Below, in pieces: positions 37,185-45,653 of a DNA stretch of 64,000 nucleotides; the stretch's first letter is position 1, and each line of letters begins with the position of its first letter. Source of the DNA: Chloropicon primus (lineage: Eukaryota; Chlorophyta; Chloropicophyceae; Chloropicales; Chloropicaceae). A program made the translations under genes and the position numbers. Below the pieces are notes generated by a model. It searched no databases. It saw only the letters and a program-made list of their open reading frames with translations, and had not been told where the DNA came from. The stretch spans positions 1 to 64,000 of the forward strand of contig CP060759.1 of assembly GCA_023205875.1 (NCBI GenBank), written 5' to 3'.

Positions 37185-38515
37185 TCTTGTGCGATATCCA
37201 AGTGCTGCTCTTCACCCCTTCGGTGTTGGTGTCTTGGCGTGCGTTCGTCTCTCCACCAATTCAATTACAACTCCCTCTTCGGTTGGAGCGTGAGCGTGAG
37301 TTGGCAAACGCAAACGCAAACCAAGTCAAGTCTTGTCCAGTCAAGTCTTGTCCAGTGTCCTCCAGGACCCCGAGTCACCCCCTTCCCACGCTAAGCTAAG
37401 GCTAAGGCTAAGGCTAAGCGAGGCGCTACGATCAATCCAGGGGACCAAACCGAAACCTTTCCTCCTTTTTCTGGGACCAGAAGAAGAAGAGAAGAGGTAC
37501 ACTCGATCCTCGCTCGCTCCCCCCTCAACGGAACTTCTTCCCTTTCCCTTTCCTTTTCCTTTTCCTCCCACGAAAACGAAAACGACCCCGAAGATTCTTC
37601 CAAGAATACAATACAATAGCACGTGGACGATGATTCTCCTTTCCTCTCCTCTCCTCTCCTCTCCTCTCCTCTCCTCTCGTGTCGTGTCGTCTGCTTCCTC
37701 GGGGGTTGATAGGCTATTCGATCCTGTGGAAACTCAAGAGCATCTTTGTTGACCCCAACCAAGGGGTCTCCTTCTCCATACCATGGAATTGGTACCAAGT
37801 CTCTTGTCGTCCTCCTGGGCTCCTGGACACTTTTTCACTCCCCTCGCCTCGCGTCCCTGTCTCGTCCTGTCTTGTCCTTCCCCCAGCTCAGGCAAGCAGC
37901 GCAGGCCGGGAAGCCCACGCCACCACCTTCACCACAACCTTCACCACAACCTTCACCTTGACTTGAGCAGAGACGAGGGACGAGCAACACGAGGTGGACA
38001 CGAGGTGGACACGAGGGGAGGATACACATAACACAATCAGGGGGGACGACCGCGGCGAACACACACGCACGTACACTTACACTTGCTTTAGAAGAGGTAG
38101 GGAATTACCATTGATTCCAAGACAAGGCTTGGGAATTACCCTGCCTTGGCCCAGTAGACGGACCTGAAGCAACAACTTGGGTGTTGTGTTGTGTTGTGTT
38201 GTTTTCCAGCTCCAGCTCCGCGTGTTGAAGGGTTTCCATTACGACTTGGACTTGTACATTGAGGCGGACGAGTGCGAGACATTCATTCCCTTTGTTGAAG
38301 TTGCTGCGGTGGGTCGGTTTAGCAAACCGATACCAATCCAATCCAATCCAATCCAACAAGATCGAACGATCGATTGAGACATAGTCGAATACTCTAAGCG
38401 GTGGGCGGCTTGAGTGCTTGGTAAAGAGGAAGTCTTCGTCTTCGTCTTCGTCTTCGTCTTTGTCTTTGTCTTTGACAACACAACAGCAGCCGATCGAGAC
38501 CGAGACCGAGACACC
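37185..38515. other. 1.3-kb gene-free divergent spacer with several microsatellites
   Basis: Longest gene-free stretch inside the window. It holds a duplicated CAAGTCTTGTCCAGT (37326-37357), GCTAAGGCTAAGGCTAAG (37394-37418, telomere-like), CCTTTTCCTTTTCC (37545-37565), (TCTCC)n at about 37641-37678, ACCTTCACCACAACC repeats (37926-37955), CACGAGGTGGACACGAGG repeats, and GTCTTCGTCTTCGTC (38432-38462) before the kinase ATG. One possible acceptor (ttgttttccag at about 38211) precedes a 60-codon open frame, but I could not find a matching exon. Confidence 0.6.
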
Positions 38516-39844
38516 ATGGGTTGTGGTTCTTCGGCACCTGCAGTGGACGAGGACCAGATGTCCCTGACGTGGTTCTCCAAGGAGCGCGTGATAGGGAAGG
38601 GAGGGTTCGGGAAGGTGAACGCGGTGAGGAAGGTTGTGGGCAGCGACAAGGATTGCTGGTACGCCATGAAAACGATAGCGAAACTTGAGACGGTGACTAA
38701 GGGCTCGAGCGCGCTCGCTCAGGTGGAGAACGAGCTCCGTCTTTTGCGGGACTTGACCCACAGCCGGCTGATCCAGCTGCACTACGCGTTCCACGACGAG
38801 ACGAAGCTTTACATGGTGACCGATATCTGCTTGGGCGGGGACTTGCGGTACCACCTGCACTACACGAAGAAGAAGACGAACCCTTGCGTGGACATGTCCA
38901 AGGGAAAGAGGTGGTTCTCGGAGAAGACGGTGAGGTATTACATCGCGCAGATACTCTTGGGCCTCAAGTACCTTCACGGCCAAAAGATCATCCACAGGGA
39001 CCTGAAACCGGAGAACGTGGTGCTGGACGAGAACGGCCAGGCCAAGATCATTGACTTTGGCATCGCCAAGGACATCTCGGACAAGGACTTTTGCGATGCG
39101 CGCAGCGGTACAGGCGTGTACCAGGCGCCGGAGATTGCCCTCAAGGGGCACAAGCACTCGTACGCCTCCGATTTTTATAGCTTGGGCGTCCTGGTCTACG
39201 AGTTTCTCGTGGGGTTCAACCCCTTCTTGTCACACGCCAACTCCAAGGCCCTTTACGAGGTGAAGAAGACCTTTGTGGAGAAGGAGATCGCCAAGGCGAA
39301 CGGCCTGATGAACGTCAGCGTGCACTGCCTCGACCTCATCAAAGGCCTGCTGCAGGTGGACCCGGAGAAGAGGCTCGGCTTCTTCGGGATCGATGAGATT
39401 ATGAAGCACCCTTGGTTCAAGTCCGTCGACTGGGACGCGCTGGAGAACGGGGAGTGCGACGCCCCCTTCGTGCCCGAGTGCAAGACCAGTAACTTTGCTT
39501 CGGGCCAGGAGGACCTCATTGAGACCTTCTTCCCGGAGGACAAGTCAGCAGTGAAGAAGGAGATCGAGCAGCTTGAGGAGCACCAGGACAAGTTTAGCTT
39601 CTTCAGCTACAACAAGTTGCAGGACCCCAATGCGAAGAGGAAGAAGGGGAACAGCGTGGTCAGCAACGCCTCGTCGCTCGGAGACAATGGAGACTTGTCA
39701 GCCTTAGAGACACACACAATTTTGCCGGGCACGCCGTCCACGTCTCCAGGGCCAGGCCGAAGGGGCTCGAGGAGGGACCCCGCGGACTCCATGTTCACGG
39801 AGCCAAGGTCGTCCGTGATCGACCCCTCGACGGCACCGGCCTAG
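38516..39844 (+). CDS. AGC-type serine/threonine kinase, STK32 (YANK)-like
   Basis: Predicted 442-residue kinase. MGCGSS at the N-terminus is an N-myristoylation signal with a palmitoylatable Cys, so membrane attachment is likely. Kinase elements are GKGGFGKV (27-34), VAIK-type Lys52 (YAMKTIAK), HRDLKPEN with catalytic Asp162, DFG at 180-182 and a VYQAPE activation-segment end. All catalytic residues are present. An insert of about 15 residues (KKKTNPCVDMSKGKR) lies between helices D and E. The order and C-terminal extension match STK32/YANK kinases. The last 100 residues are a Glu-rich helix and a Ser/Thr/Pro tail. The ATG at 38516 has an excellent context (caccATGG). Confidence 0.88.
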   Translation: MGCGSSAPAVDEDQMSLTWFSKERVIGKGGFGKVNAVRKVVGSDKDCWYAMKTIAKLETVTKGSSALAQVENELRLLRDLTHSRLIQLHYAFHDETKLYMVTDICLGGDLRYHLHYTKKKTNPCVDMSKGKRWFSEKTVRYYIAQILLGLKYLHGQKIIHRDLKPENVVLDENGQAKIIDFGIAKDISDKDFCDARSGTGVYQAPEIALKGHKHSYASDFYSLGVLVYEFLVGFNPFLSHANSKALYEVKKTFVEKEIAKANGLMNVSVHCLDLIKGLLQVDPEKRLGFFGIDEIMKHPWFKSVDWDALENGECDAPFVPECKTSNFASGQEDLIETFFPEDKSAVKKEIEQLEEHQDKFSFFSYNKLQDPNAKRKKGNSVVSNASSLGDNGDLSALETHTILPGTPSTSPGPGRRGSRRDPADSMFTEPRSSVIDPSTAPA

Positions 39845-40006
39845 TCGGTCCACCAAGTGATTCTGTACCAATACAAGCTAGAGGAAGAGAGAGAACTGAG
39901 CATACATGGCTTTGTTGCGCAGTCGGGGAGAGGGATAGGGCAGTTCGCCAAAATCGCATTCATCATAAATTATTATCTATCATTGCATCATATGTAACAA
40001 TCATTA

Positions 40007-41524
40007 TTAATAGAGCTGGAAGCCTTCGATCTCCGTCGACAGGCCGTTGTAGTCCTTCTCCGGCTGGGGCTCCTCCGCCAGGGACACGAGCGACGTGGTG
40101 GGGTGCTTGGTCGCCAAAGCCTCCAGGCGGCCGTACAGGTCGTTGAAGTCCTCCTTGGTCCTGCAGTAGAAACCCAGCGCAAGGGAGGGGTCGAGCTTTC
40201 CGCAAAGCATGTGGTGGATGGCGTCGCAAAAGTAGGAGTCCGCGATGTCCTCCCCTTCTCCTTGGGCGTCCGTGGTGCCCTGACCCTTCCCGCCCTCCGA
40301 GTAGCAGGGCTTGAGCGTGTGCGGGTCCAAGTACAGTATCCTGTCCGACTGCCTTCCTATGACGTACACGGAGGAGCCTGGCTTTCCCCCGATTATCCCC
40401 ACGCTCTGAGGCATGGACAGCACCGTCAGGATCTGGGGCACGTAGCAAGGGTTGATGCTCGGCGTCACGCCCAAGGTCACGGGGATCAAGGTCAGCAGGG
40501 GCTTCCACGGACTAGGCCCAGCCGCCTCGTACCCCCTGCTCCTGTACAGGGTTGGGATGCCGCCCGCCTCCGCGACGAGGTGCATCGCGATCGGGGCCTC
40601 GAGAAATTCCGCTGCACGCGAGTTCCCGCCCTTGTTGAAGATCTTGTTGAAGGTCTGGCAAAGAACGTACGGACCGACCCAGTGGCCGGGCACGATCCCA
40701 AAAGAGGCGCCCTCCCTCACGATGTTGTGGATCGAAAGCGAGTGCTTTGGCGAAGGAGAGTCGAAGAACATGGACAGGACGTCCGTTTCCTTGACCTTGG
40801 AGAGCCGGCCTGCACCGACCACTTTGTCTTCCGCCCCACTCCTCCTCCACCTCCTTCCCTTGAAGTGGACGAACAGGCAGTTCAAGAGAAGCATCTGGCC
40901 ACTCCTTATGGTGCACCCCCAGCCCGCATCGGTGGTCAGGAGTGACGGTCCGAGGGGGGAAAACCCGCTGTGTTTGTTTGTTTGTTCGTATCGTGCAAAG
41001 CAGGACGTGAAACGAAACGTTTTTGGTGGTGTGTCAGTCGATGGTGCTGCGTGGCTGCGTGTGGATTGTGTGATGTCGCTGCAGGGGTCGCTTGCTTTGG
41101 GGGGGGGGGTAAGAAAAGCATTTGTGTTGTGGCGCAGACTTTTTCCCTCGTTACGTTACCTTCTGTACGTCACCCAGGCCCTGCTCGCCATGTCCTCCGC
41201 GAATCGCTCTGTCCTCTGCCTGACTTCCTCCTCGTCCTCCGTCTCGCTCTCGCCCTTCCTCAAGCTCTCGTACCGCTCCCCGAGGAGAAAGAGGGGCTCC
41301 ACGGTCTCTGGCAGCGTGGAAACCCCGCTCACGATGGCCCGAAGCCTCTGGAGCCCGAACGTCTCGACGAGAGAGTACCACGTGTGCGAGAGGTTCAGCC
41401 TCGTCCTCTCCGTTAAGCTCAAGCTCCGTTGCACGACTCCGACTCCTCCTTGGCTCGTCCCCACTTCCGAAGCGGAGGAGCCATGGTCCCCCCTCTCCGT
41501 CGCCAAGTAACGCGCCCAGTCCAT
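40007..41524 (-). CDS. ATG4: ATG4 cysteine protease, one intron
   Basis: Autophagy protease that trims ATG8 and later frees it from lipid. Exons 41524-41160 and 40967-40007 are joined across a 192-nt intron (gtaacg...aacacag), giving a 441-residue protein. The join reads RAWVTYRSGFSPLGPSLLTT and leads into DAGWGCTIRSGQM, the ATG4 active-site block with catalytic Cys140. The Asp-His pair lies in YLDPH (Asp336, His338). The C-terminus is acidic (EDIADSYFCDAIHHM and after). The first exon carries the conserved FLLGERY and RFAEDMASRAW parts. Start at MDWARYLATE (41524). The 5' leader contains TTG/TTGTT repeats and a 12-bp repeat. Confidence 0.93.
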
Positions 41525-42013
41525 CCCCACAAAAACAAAAACAACAGAAACAACAACAACAACAACAACAACAAGGGTGTGCCCTGTCTCTGTCTTTCCT
41601 GAACCTCGAGCCTGCACGTGAACCTCTTCCCGTCCGTCTCCCCTCCTCGTGTCGTGCGTTGCGTCGTGCGTTGCGTCGTGCGTTGCGTCGTGCGTTGCGT
41701 CTCCCCCTCCTCGTCCCGGTCTCTTGTCCCTTGTCTCTGGTCTCTTGTCTCCTCCTCTTCGTCCTGTGCCTCGCCTCGTGGTCCGATGGGAGGAGAATCC
41801 CGCTCTGCCCAGAGCGGAGGCTTCAAGGGGCGCCAGAGGAGACAGGGCGGGGAACACCCTGGGGGGGGACAGAACACAAGAACAAGAACAAGGACCTGGA
41901 CGGCCTTGCCATCCATGGGACAAAACACAAACAAAAACAAAAACAAAACAAAAACAAAAACAACGCGAGACGGAACTTGACTTGACTTGACGGAGACCTC
42001 GGCCTCGAGCGTT
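41525..42013. repeat. divergent spacer with 12-bp repeat and AAAAC repeats
   Basis: Between ATG4 and the transporter: AACAAC runs (41550-41572), four copies of GTCGTGCGTTGC (about 41651-41700), CTCTTGTCCCTTGTCTCTGGTCTC units, and an ACAAAAACAAAAAC run (41928-41962) in the transporter leader. No gene seen. Confidence 0.8.
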
Positions 42014-42160
42014 ATGAATATGGACGGCACCAGGGAGGCGCTAAACGTGGAGGGGAGGGTTTCGGCGGAGGTGGACCTCGATACCGTTATGAATATGGAC
42101 GGCACCAGGGAGGCGATGAATGTGGAGGGGAGGGTTTCGGCGGAGGTGGACCTCGATGTG
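42011..42160 (+). repeat. 75-bp tandem duplication in transporter N-terminus
   Basis: gttatgaatatggacggcac recurs at 42011 and 42086. The two 75-bp units differ at about five positions, for example gcgctaaacgtg versus gcgatgaatgtg. Each encodes NMDGTREA.NVEGRVSAEV. Confidence 0.92.
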
Positions 42161-43912
42161 GACGTGGGAGATTATGCGCCGGAAGGATTCGTCGAGAAGA
42201 GCTTGCATCCGAGGATAAGGCCTCTCTTGTCTCCGCCCGCGTTCACAGTCGTGGTGTGCCTGTTCGGGGTGCTCATGAGTGGAGTGACGACTGGTCTCTT
42301 CAGCTCCTCCGGGGGGAGTGTGCAGCGCAGTCTCGGACTGACGGCCACGGATTGGGGCCTCATCAGCACCTTGTTCGAGGTCTTCGCGGTCGGGTTCACG
42401 GTAATCACGGCGTACTATGGCGGGAGGAGCCATCTCCCCAGGTACTTGAGTTTGTGCCTGATGATCTTCTCATTGGGCTGTGTATTGTTCACTGCCCCCC
42501 ACTTCGCGTTCTACCGAGGGGCGGGGGCGAGGTTCAGCTCCTTTGACATCTGCAGCGTGACCAGCGTCTGTTCGGAGGGGCAAAACACCCAGAAAACCGC
42601 GACCTTGCTCGTGTTCCTCGCAGCTCAATTGTGCATCGCTCTGGGGTCCGCGCTCTGGATTTTGGGGCCGATCTACCTTGACAGACACGTGTGCCAGTCC
42701 TCCATGAACCTTTACCTTTCTTGCCTGTACGCCTCGGCAGCTCTAGGACCGGCGGTGGGTTTTTTGATGAACGGAGCTCTGCTCGATCGCTGGGTGAGCC
42801 CCTGGGAGGAAGCGCCGAGTTCCTTGACCCCGGACTCCCCGATCTGGACGGGGAACTGGTGGATCGGCTATCTCATCTTTGGCGCCGTTGGACTCGTTTG
42901 CGTCGTACCTTTGTCTCTCTTTCCTCGATACTTGCCAGGGACGGTGGAGGTTCGAAAAGCCAAGTTGAAGAGCCGGGAGCTTGTCATGGATCACGACGCG
43001 GATCAAAAGACGACCATGAATGTCGAGAGCAGCGCGAGGGACCAGGAGACCCCCAGGGGAGAGAAAGTGAGAAAGTTTGTCGCAAAGGATTTCAAGACTT
43101 TCTCAATGGCTTGCAAGGACATCTTGGGGAGCTTCATGCGTGTCTTTACGATGTTGGCACATGGGACGGAAAACTTCGCTGTGTCTGCCTTGTCCACTTT
43201 TCTCCCCCAGATTATCCAAGCCCAGTTTGGCATAACGCCCGGCCTCACCAGCATCATTTTCGGGGTCACGATCGTGATCGGCGCGGTTTCCGGAATAGCC
43301 TTCGGCGGCTGGTTCGTGAAGTGGAGGAATTACGATGGCGTCCAGACTGCGCGATTTTGCTTCATAATCGCTTGCGTCTCTCTTCCGCTGTCGTTCTCGT
43401 TCCTCCTGCTGGGATGTCCAGGAAACACGGTCTTTCCGGCGGAGGAGGACGATCTCATCCTGTTCGCGGAGGACCTGTGCGAGAGCCCTAACACATGCAG
43501 GAGGCGCCTCGCTTTATTTATCGTCCTCCTTTTTTTGCTGATGTTCACGACATTCAGCAACAACGTCCCTGGGAGTCAAGTGATCCTGCGATCGACGGAG
43601 CTGAAGGAGAGACCTCTTGCAATGGCCTTGAACTCAACGATAGCACGGTTGACCGGAAGCATCCCCGCACCGCTTCTGTTCGGCTTGGGACTGGACAGGC
43701 TGTGTCTCGTGCACTCCTCTGAGACGTGCAATGGCGGCACCTGCCTCCTGGCGGACAACACCAGGGTCAAGTACCTGGCCCTCATCGTCAGCTTCGTGTT
43801 CAAATCGGCGAGCGCGATCTTCCTTCTTCTTGCGTGGCGGTTCTACAAGAAGAATCAAGCGTGCAGGCAAATTGCCAGCACGTCGGACAGCAGCAACGCC
43901 CGCCTTTGCTGA
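42014..43912 (+). CDS. OATP/SLCO-type major-facilitator transporter
   Basis: Predicted 632-residue membrane protein with about 12 hydrophobic helices. OATP-like signs are the position of the large extracellular loop with NWWIGYLIFGAVGLVCVVPL (compare the WxGxWW motif), YASAALGPAVGFLMNG, NFAVSALSTFLPQIIQAQFG and RLTGSIPAPLLFGLGLDRLC with a Cys-rich loop before the last helix. OATPs are sodium-independent carriers of organic anions; the substrate here is unknown. The N-terminus is a 25-residue acidic peptide repeated twice by a 75-bp tandem duplication (42011-42160). Start at MNMDGTREAL; the second copy has its own Met in the same frame (ATG 42089), so either could initiate. Confidence 0.85.
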   Translation: MNMDGTREALNVEGRVSAEVDLDTVMNMDGTREAMNVEGRVSAEVDLDVDVGDYAPEGFVEKSLHPRIRPLLSPPAFTVVVCLFGVLMSGVTTGLFSSSGGSVQRSLGLTATDWGLISTLFEVFAVGFTVITAYYGGRSHLPRYLSLCLMIFSLGCVLFTAPHFAFYRGAGARFSSFDICSVTSVCSEGQNTQKTATLLVFLAAQLCIALGSALWILGPIYLDRHVCQSSMNLYLSCLYASAALGPAVGFLMNGALLDRWVSPWEEAPSSLTPDSPIWTGNWWIGYLIFGAVGLVCVVPLSLFPRYLPGTVEVRKAKLKSRELVMDHDADQKTTMNVESSARDQETPRGEKVRKFVAKDFKTFSMACKDILGSFMRVFTMLAHGTENFAVSALSTFLPQIIQAQFGITPGLTSIIFGVTIVIGAVSGIAFGGWFVKWRNYDGVQTARFCFIIACVSLPLSFSFLLLGCPGNTVFPAEEDDLILFAEDLCESPNTCRRRLALFIVLLFLLMFTTFSNNVPGSQVILRSTELKERPLAMALNSTIARLTGSIPAPLLFGLGLDRLCLVHSSETCNGGTCLLADNTRVKYLALIVSFVFKSASAIFLLLAWRFYKKNQACRQIASTSDSSNARLC

Positions 43913-43988
43913 GCTTGGACACAAAGCGAACGCACCCTTCGTAAAAACAAATCTTTTGGAAAGTAATTATATCCGCTTAAAAGGAAAG

Positions 43989-45094
43989 TTACAACTCCCT
44001 GTCCATCCTCTCGCTCAGCTCCGTCATGAGCTCGTGGAACATGCTCAAGATGTCCTCGTCGTGGTAGTTCACCAGGTCGATCTTCTTCAAGACGGTGAGC
44101 GCATCGGCTGCCCGCATGCTCACGTTAGATCTCACCGCCGTGATGAGAAGGTGGAGGAAGTGGTGCTCCCCCGTCTCCAACAGGCAGGCCTTCTCCAAGG
44201 CGTTCACGGCCCTCTCTGGCTGATTGGAGAAGAGAGCACACTCCCCAATGATAGCGTAAGTGTGAGCGAGCTTCTTGTCCTGAAGGAGAGCCCGTTGCGC
44301 CCAATGCAAGCAAGTCTCGTACTCCTCCTTGTGCTTGTAAGTGTCCGCAAGGCCCAACAGGATCGGGTTGGAGTCCGGCTTGATCTGAAGCCCGTCCTGG
44401 AAGGTCAGCACGGCGTTCTCGAAGTCGCCCAAGCTCAAGTAGTAAGAACCGAGGGAAGCGTAAGTAATGTCGTCCTCTGGGTTCACCTCCAGTGCTCTCC
44501 TGTAGAAGTGAACGACGTCTCCCACCATCTTCGTGGTCTTTTCCCTCCTTCCCTGATTCCCGTGCATGCCGAACTCGTGCCTGATACGGTAGACGTCCGC
44601 CATGAGGTAAAGGGCCTCCGCATGGTCGTTGTCGATGTGGAGAAGCTCCGTGAGCTTCGCCTCCGCTCCGACGAAGTTGGCCATCGACAAGTGGAGCTCA
44701 CTTATGGCTAACATGGCCGCCGTGTCCTTGGGATTGTGCTTCAGGGCCTCCTCAAAGCAGATCATGGCAAGGGAAGGGTTGTTCTCCTCTCTTTTTCACG
44801 AGGATGAAACCAAACACACACACACAAGCGCTTGTCAGACAATACGAATTGAGGCACGACTGGTCGAATCCGCATCGTGAGAACCTCCGTGCCATCGGTG
44901 TCCCCCCGATCCGATCCCCCCTGACCCCGTCCGTCTTCTCGGGTGTTCCTGTCTTACCTCATTTCCCTCCCCTTGAGCACCTTGTGGTCGTCGTCCGCTG
45001 GACAAAGGTGCTCGTTGGACCCATCTTGTGCCTGTCCCAAGGACAGGTAGCACAGACACGCCACGAGAACGACGTTCCCAATGAATCCCTTCAT
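43989..45094 (-). CDS. TPR protein with N-terminal signal peptide or anchor, one intron
   Basis: Exons 45094-44958 and 44790-43989 are joined across a 167-nt intron (gtaaga...gaaaaag), giving a 312-residue protein. The first exon encodes a hydrophobic leader (MKGFIGNVVLVACLCYLSLG) and a short hydrophilic stretch. The second encodes five or more TPR units (AMICFEEALKHNPKDTAAML, DVVHFYRRALEVNPEDDITY, NAVLTFQDGLQIKPDSN, TCLHWAQRALLQDKKLAH, RAVNALEKACLLETGEHHFL). The frame joins cleanly, but the acceptor has a weak pyrimidine tract. A separate, unspliced TPR protein starting at 44765 is the alternative. If the join is right, the TPR domain is luminal or membrane-tethered, which is uncommon. Confidence 0.65.
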
Positions 45095-45653
45095 CCCTCC
45101 TTGGCCTTCCTTCCTCACTCCGCAACAAAAAGCCTTGGCCTCGGTTGGCGCCAAGGTCTAGGTCTGTCTATGAGGGCGAGGACTCCTCCCCTTTGCTGCT
45201 GCTGCTCCATCAACCAAACCAGGAGGAGGACAGCGAAGGAGGACAGCGAAGGAGGACAGCGAAGGGGAGGGCGAACACCAGGACGACGACGAGGAGGAGG
45301 AGGACCGTCAAGAGGGCTTCTTGGTGCGGTACCACGCGGGACGAGGAAGACGCTTGGTTGAGCCTGGAGCCACCTTTCCTTTGGTGCAGGGATCCCAAGG
45401 AAAACCGGGAAAGTGCAGGGACAGGAAGCCACACTTGTGAGCATTGTCTTGCTACAGTTCCTCAGAACTCGAGGAAGCGAGAGGGACTCGAACGAGGACG
45501 AACGGAGTGGGACCAGGGCTGGCGTCCGGAGTGAACGGGGGGGAGAGGACGACGCTCGTGGACCGATCTTGCCACCTTCCTCTGGTGCAGGGATCCCAAG
45601 GAAAGTCAGTCCATCGATCTCCGACTCGGTTAGGTTTGTGAGGCATTCGGAGG
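45095..45653. other. divergent spacer with direct repeats
   Basis: A GGAGGACAGCGAA triple repeat (45228-45266) and a 33-bp direct repeat about 203 bp apart, ggtgcagggatcccaaggaaa, at 45382-45402 and 45585-45605. No gene seen; the direct repeat could be a remnant of local duplication. Confidence 0.6.

Noticed and set aside
38177-38377. Possible exon after ttgttttccag
   Set aside because: The acceptor looks good but no donor/exon upstream gives a matching frame, and the 60 residues match nothing I know.
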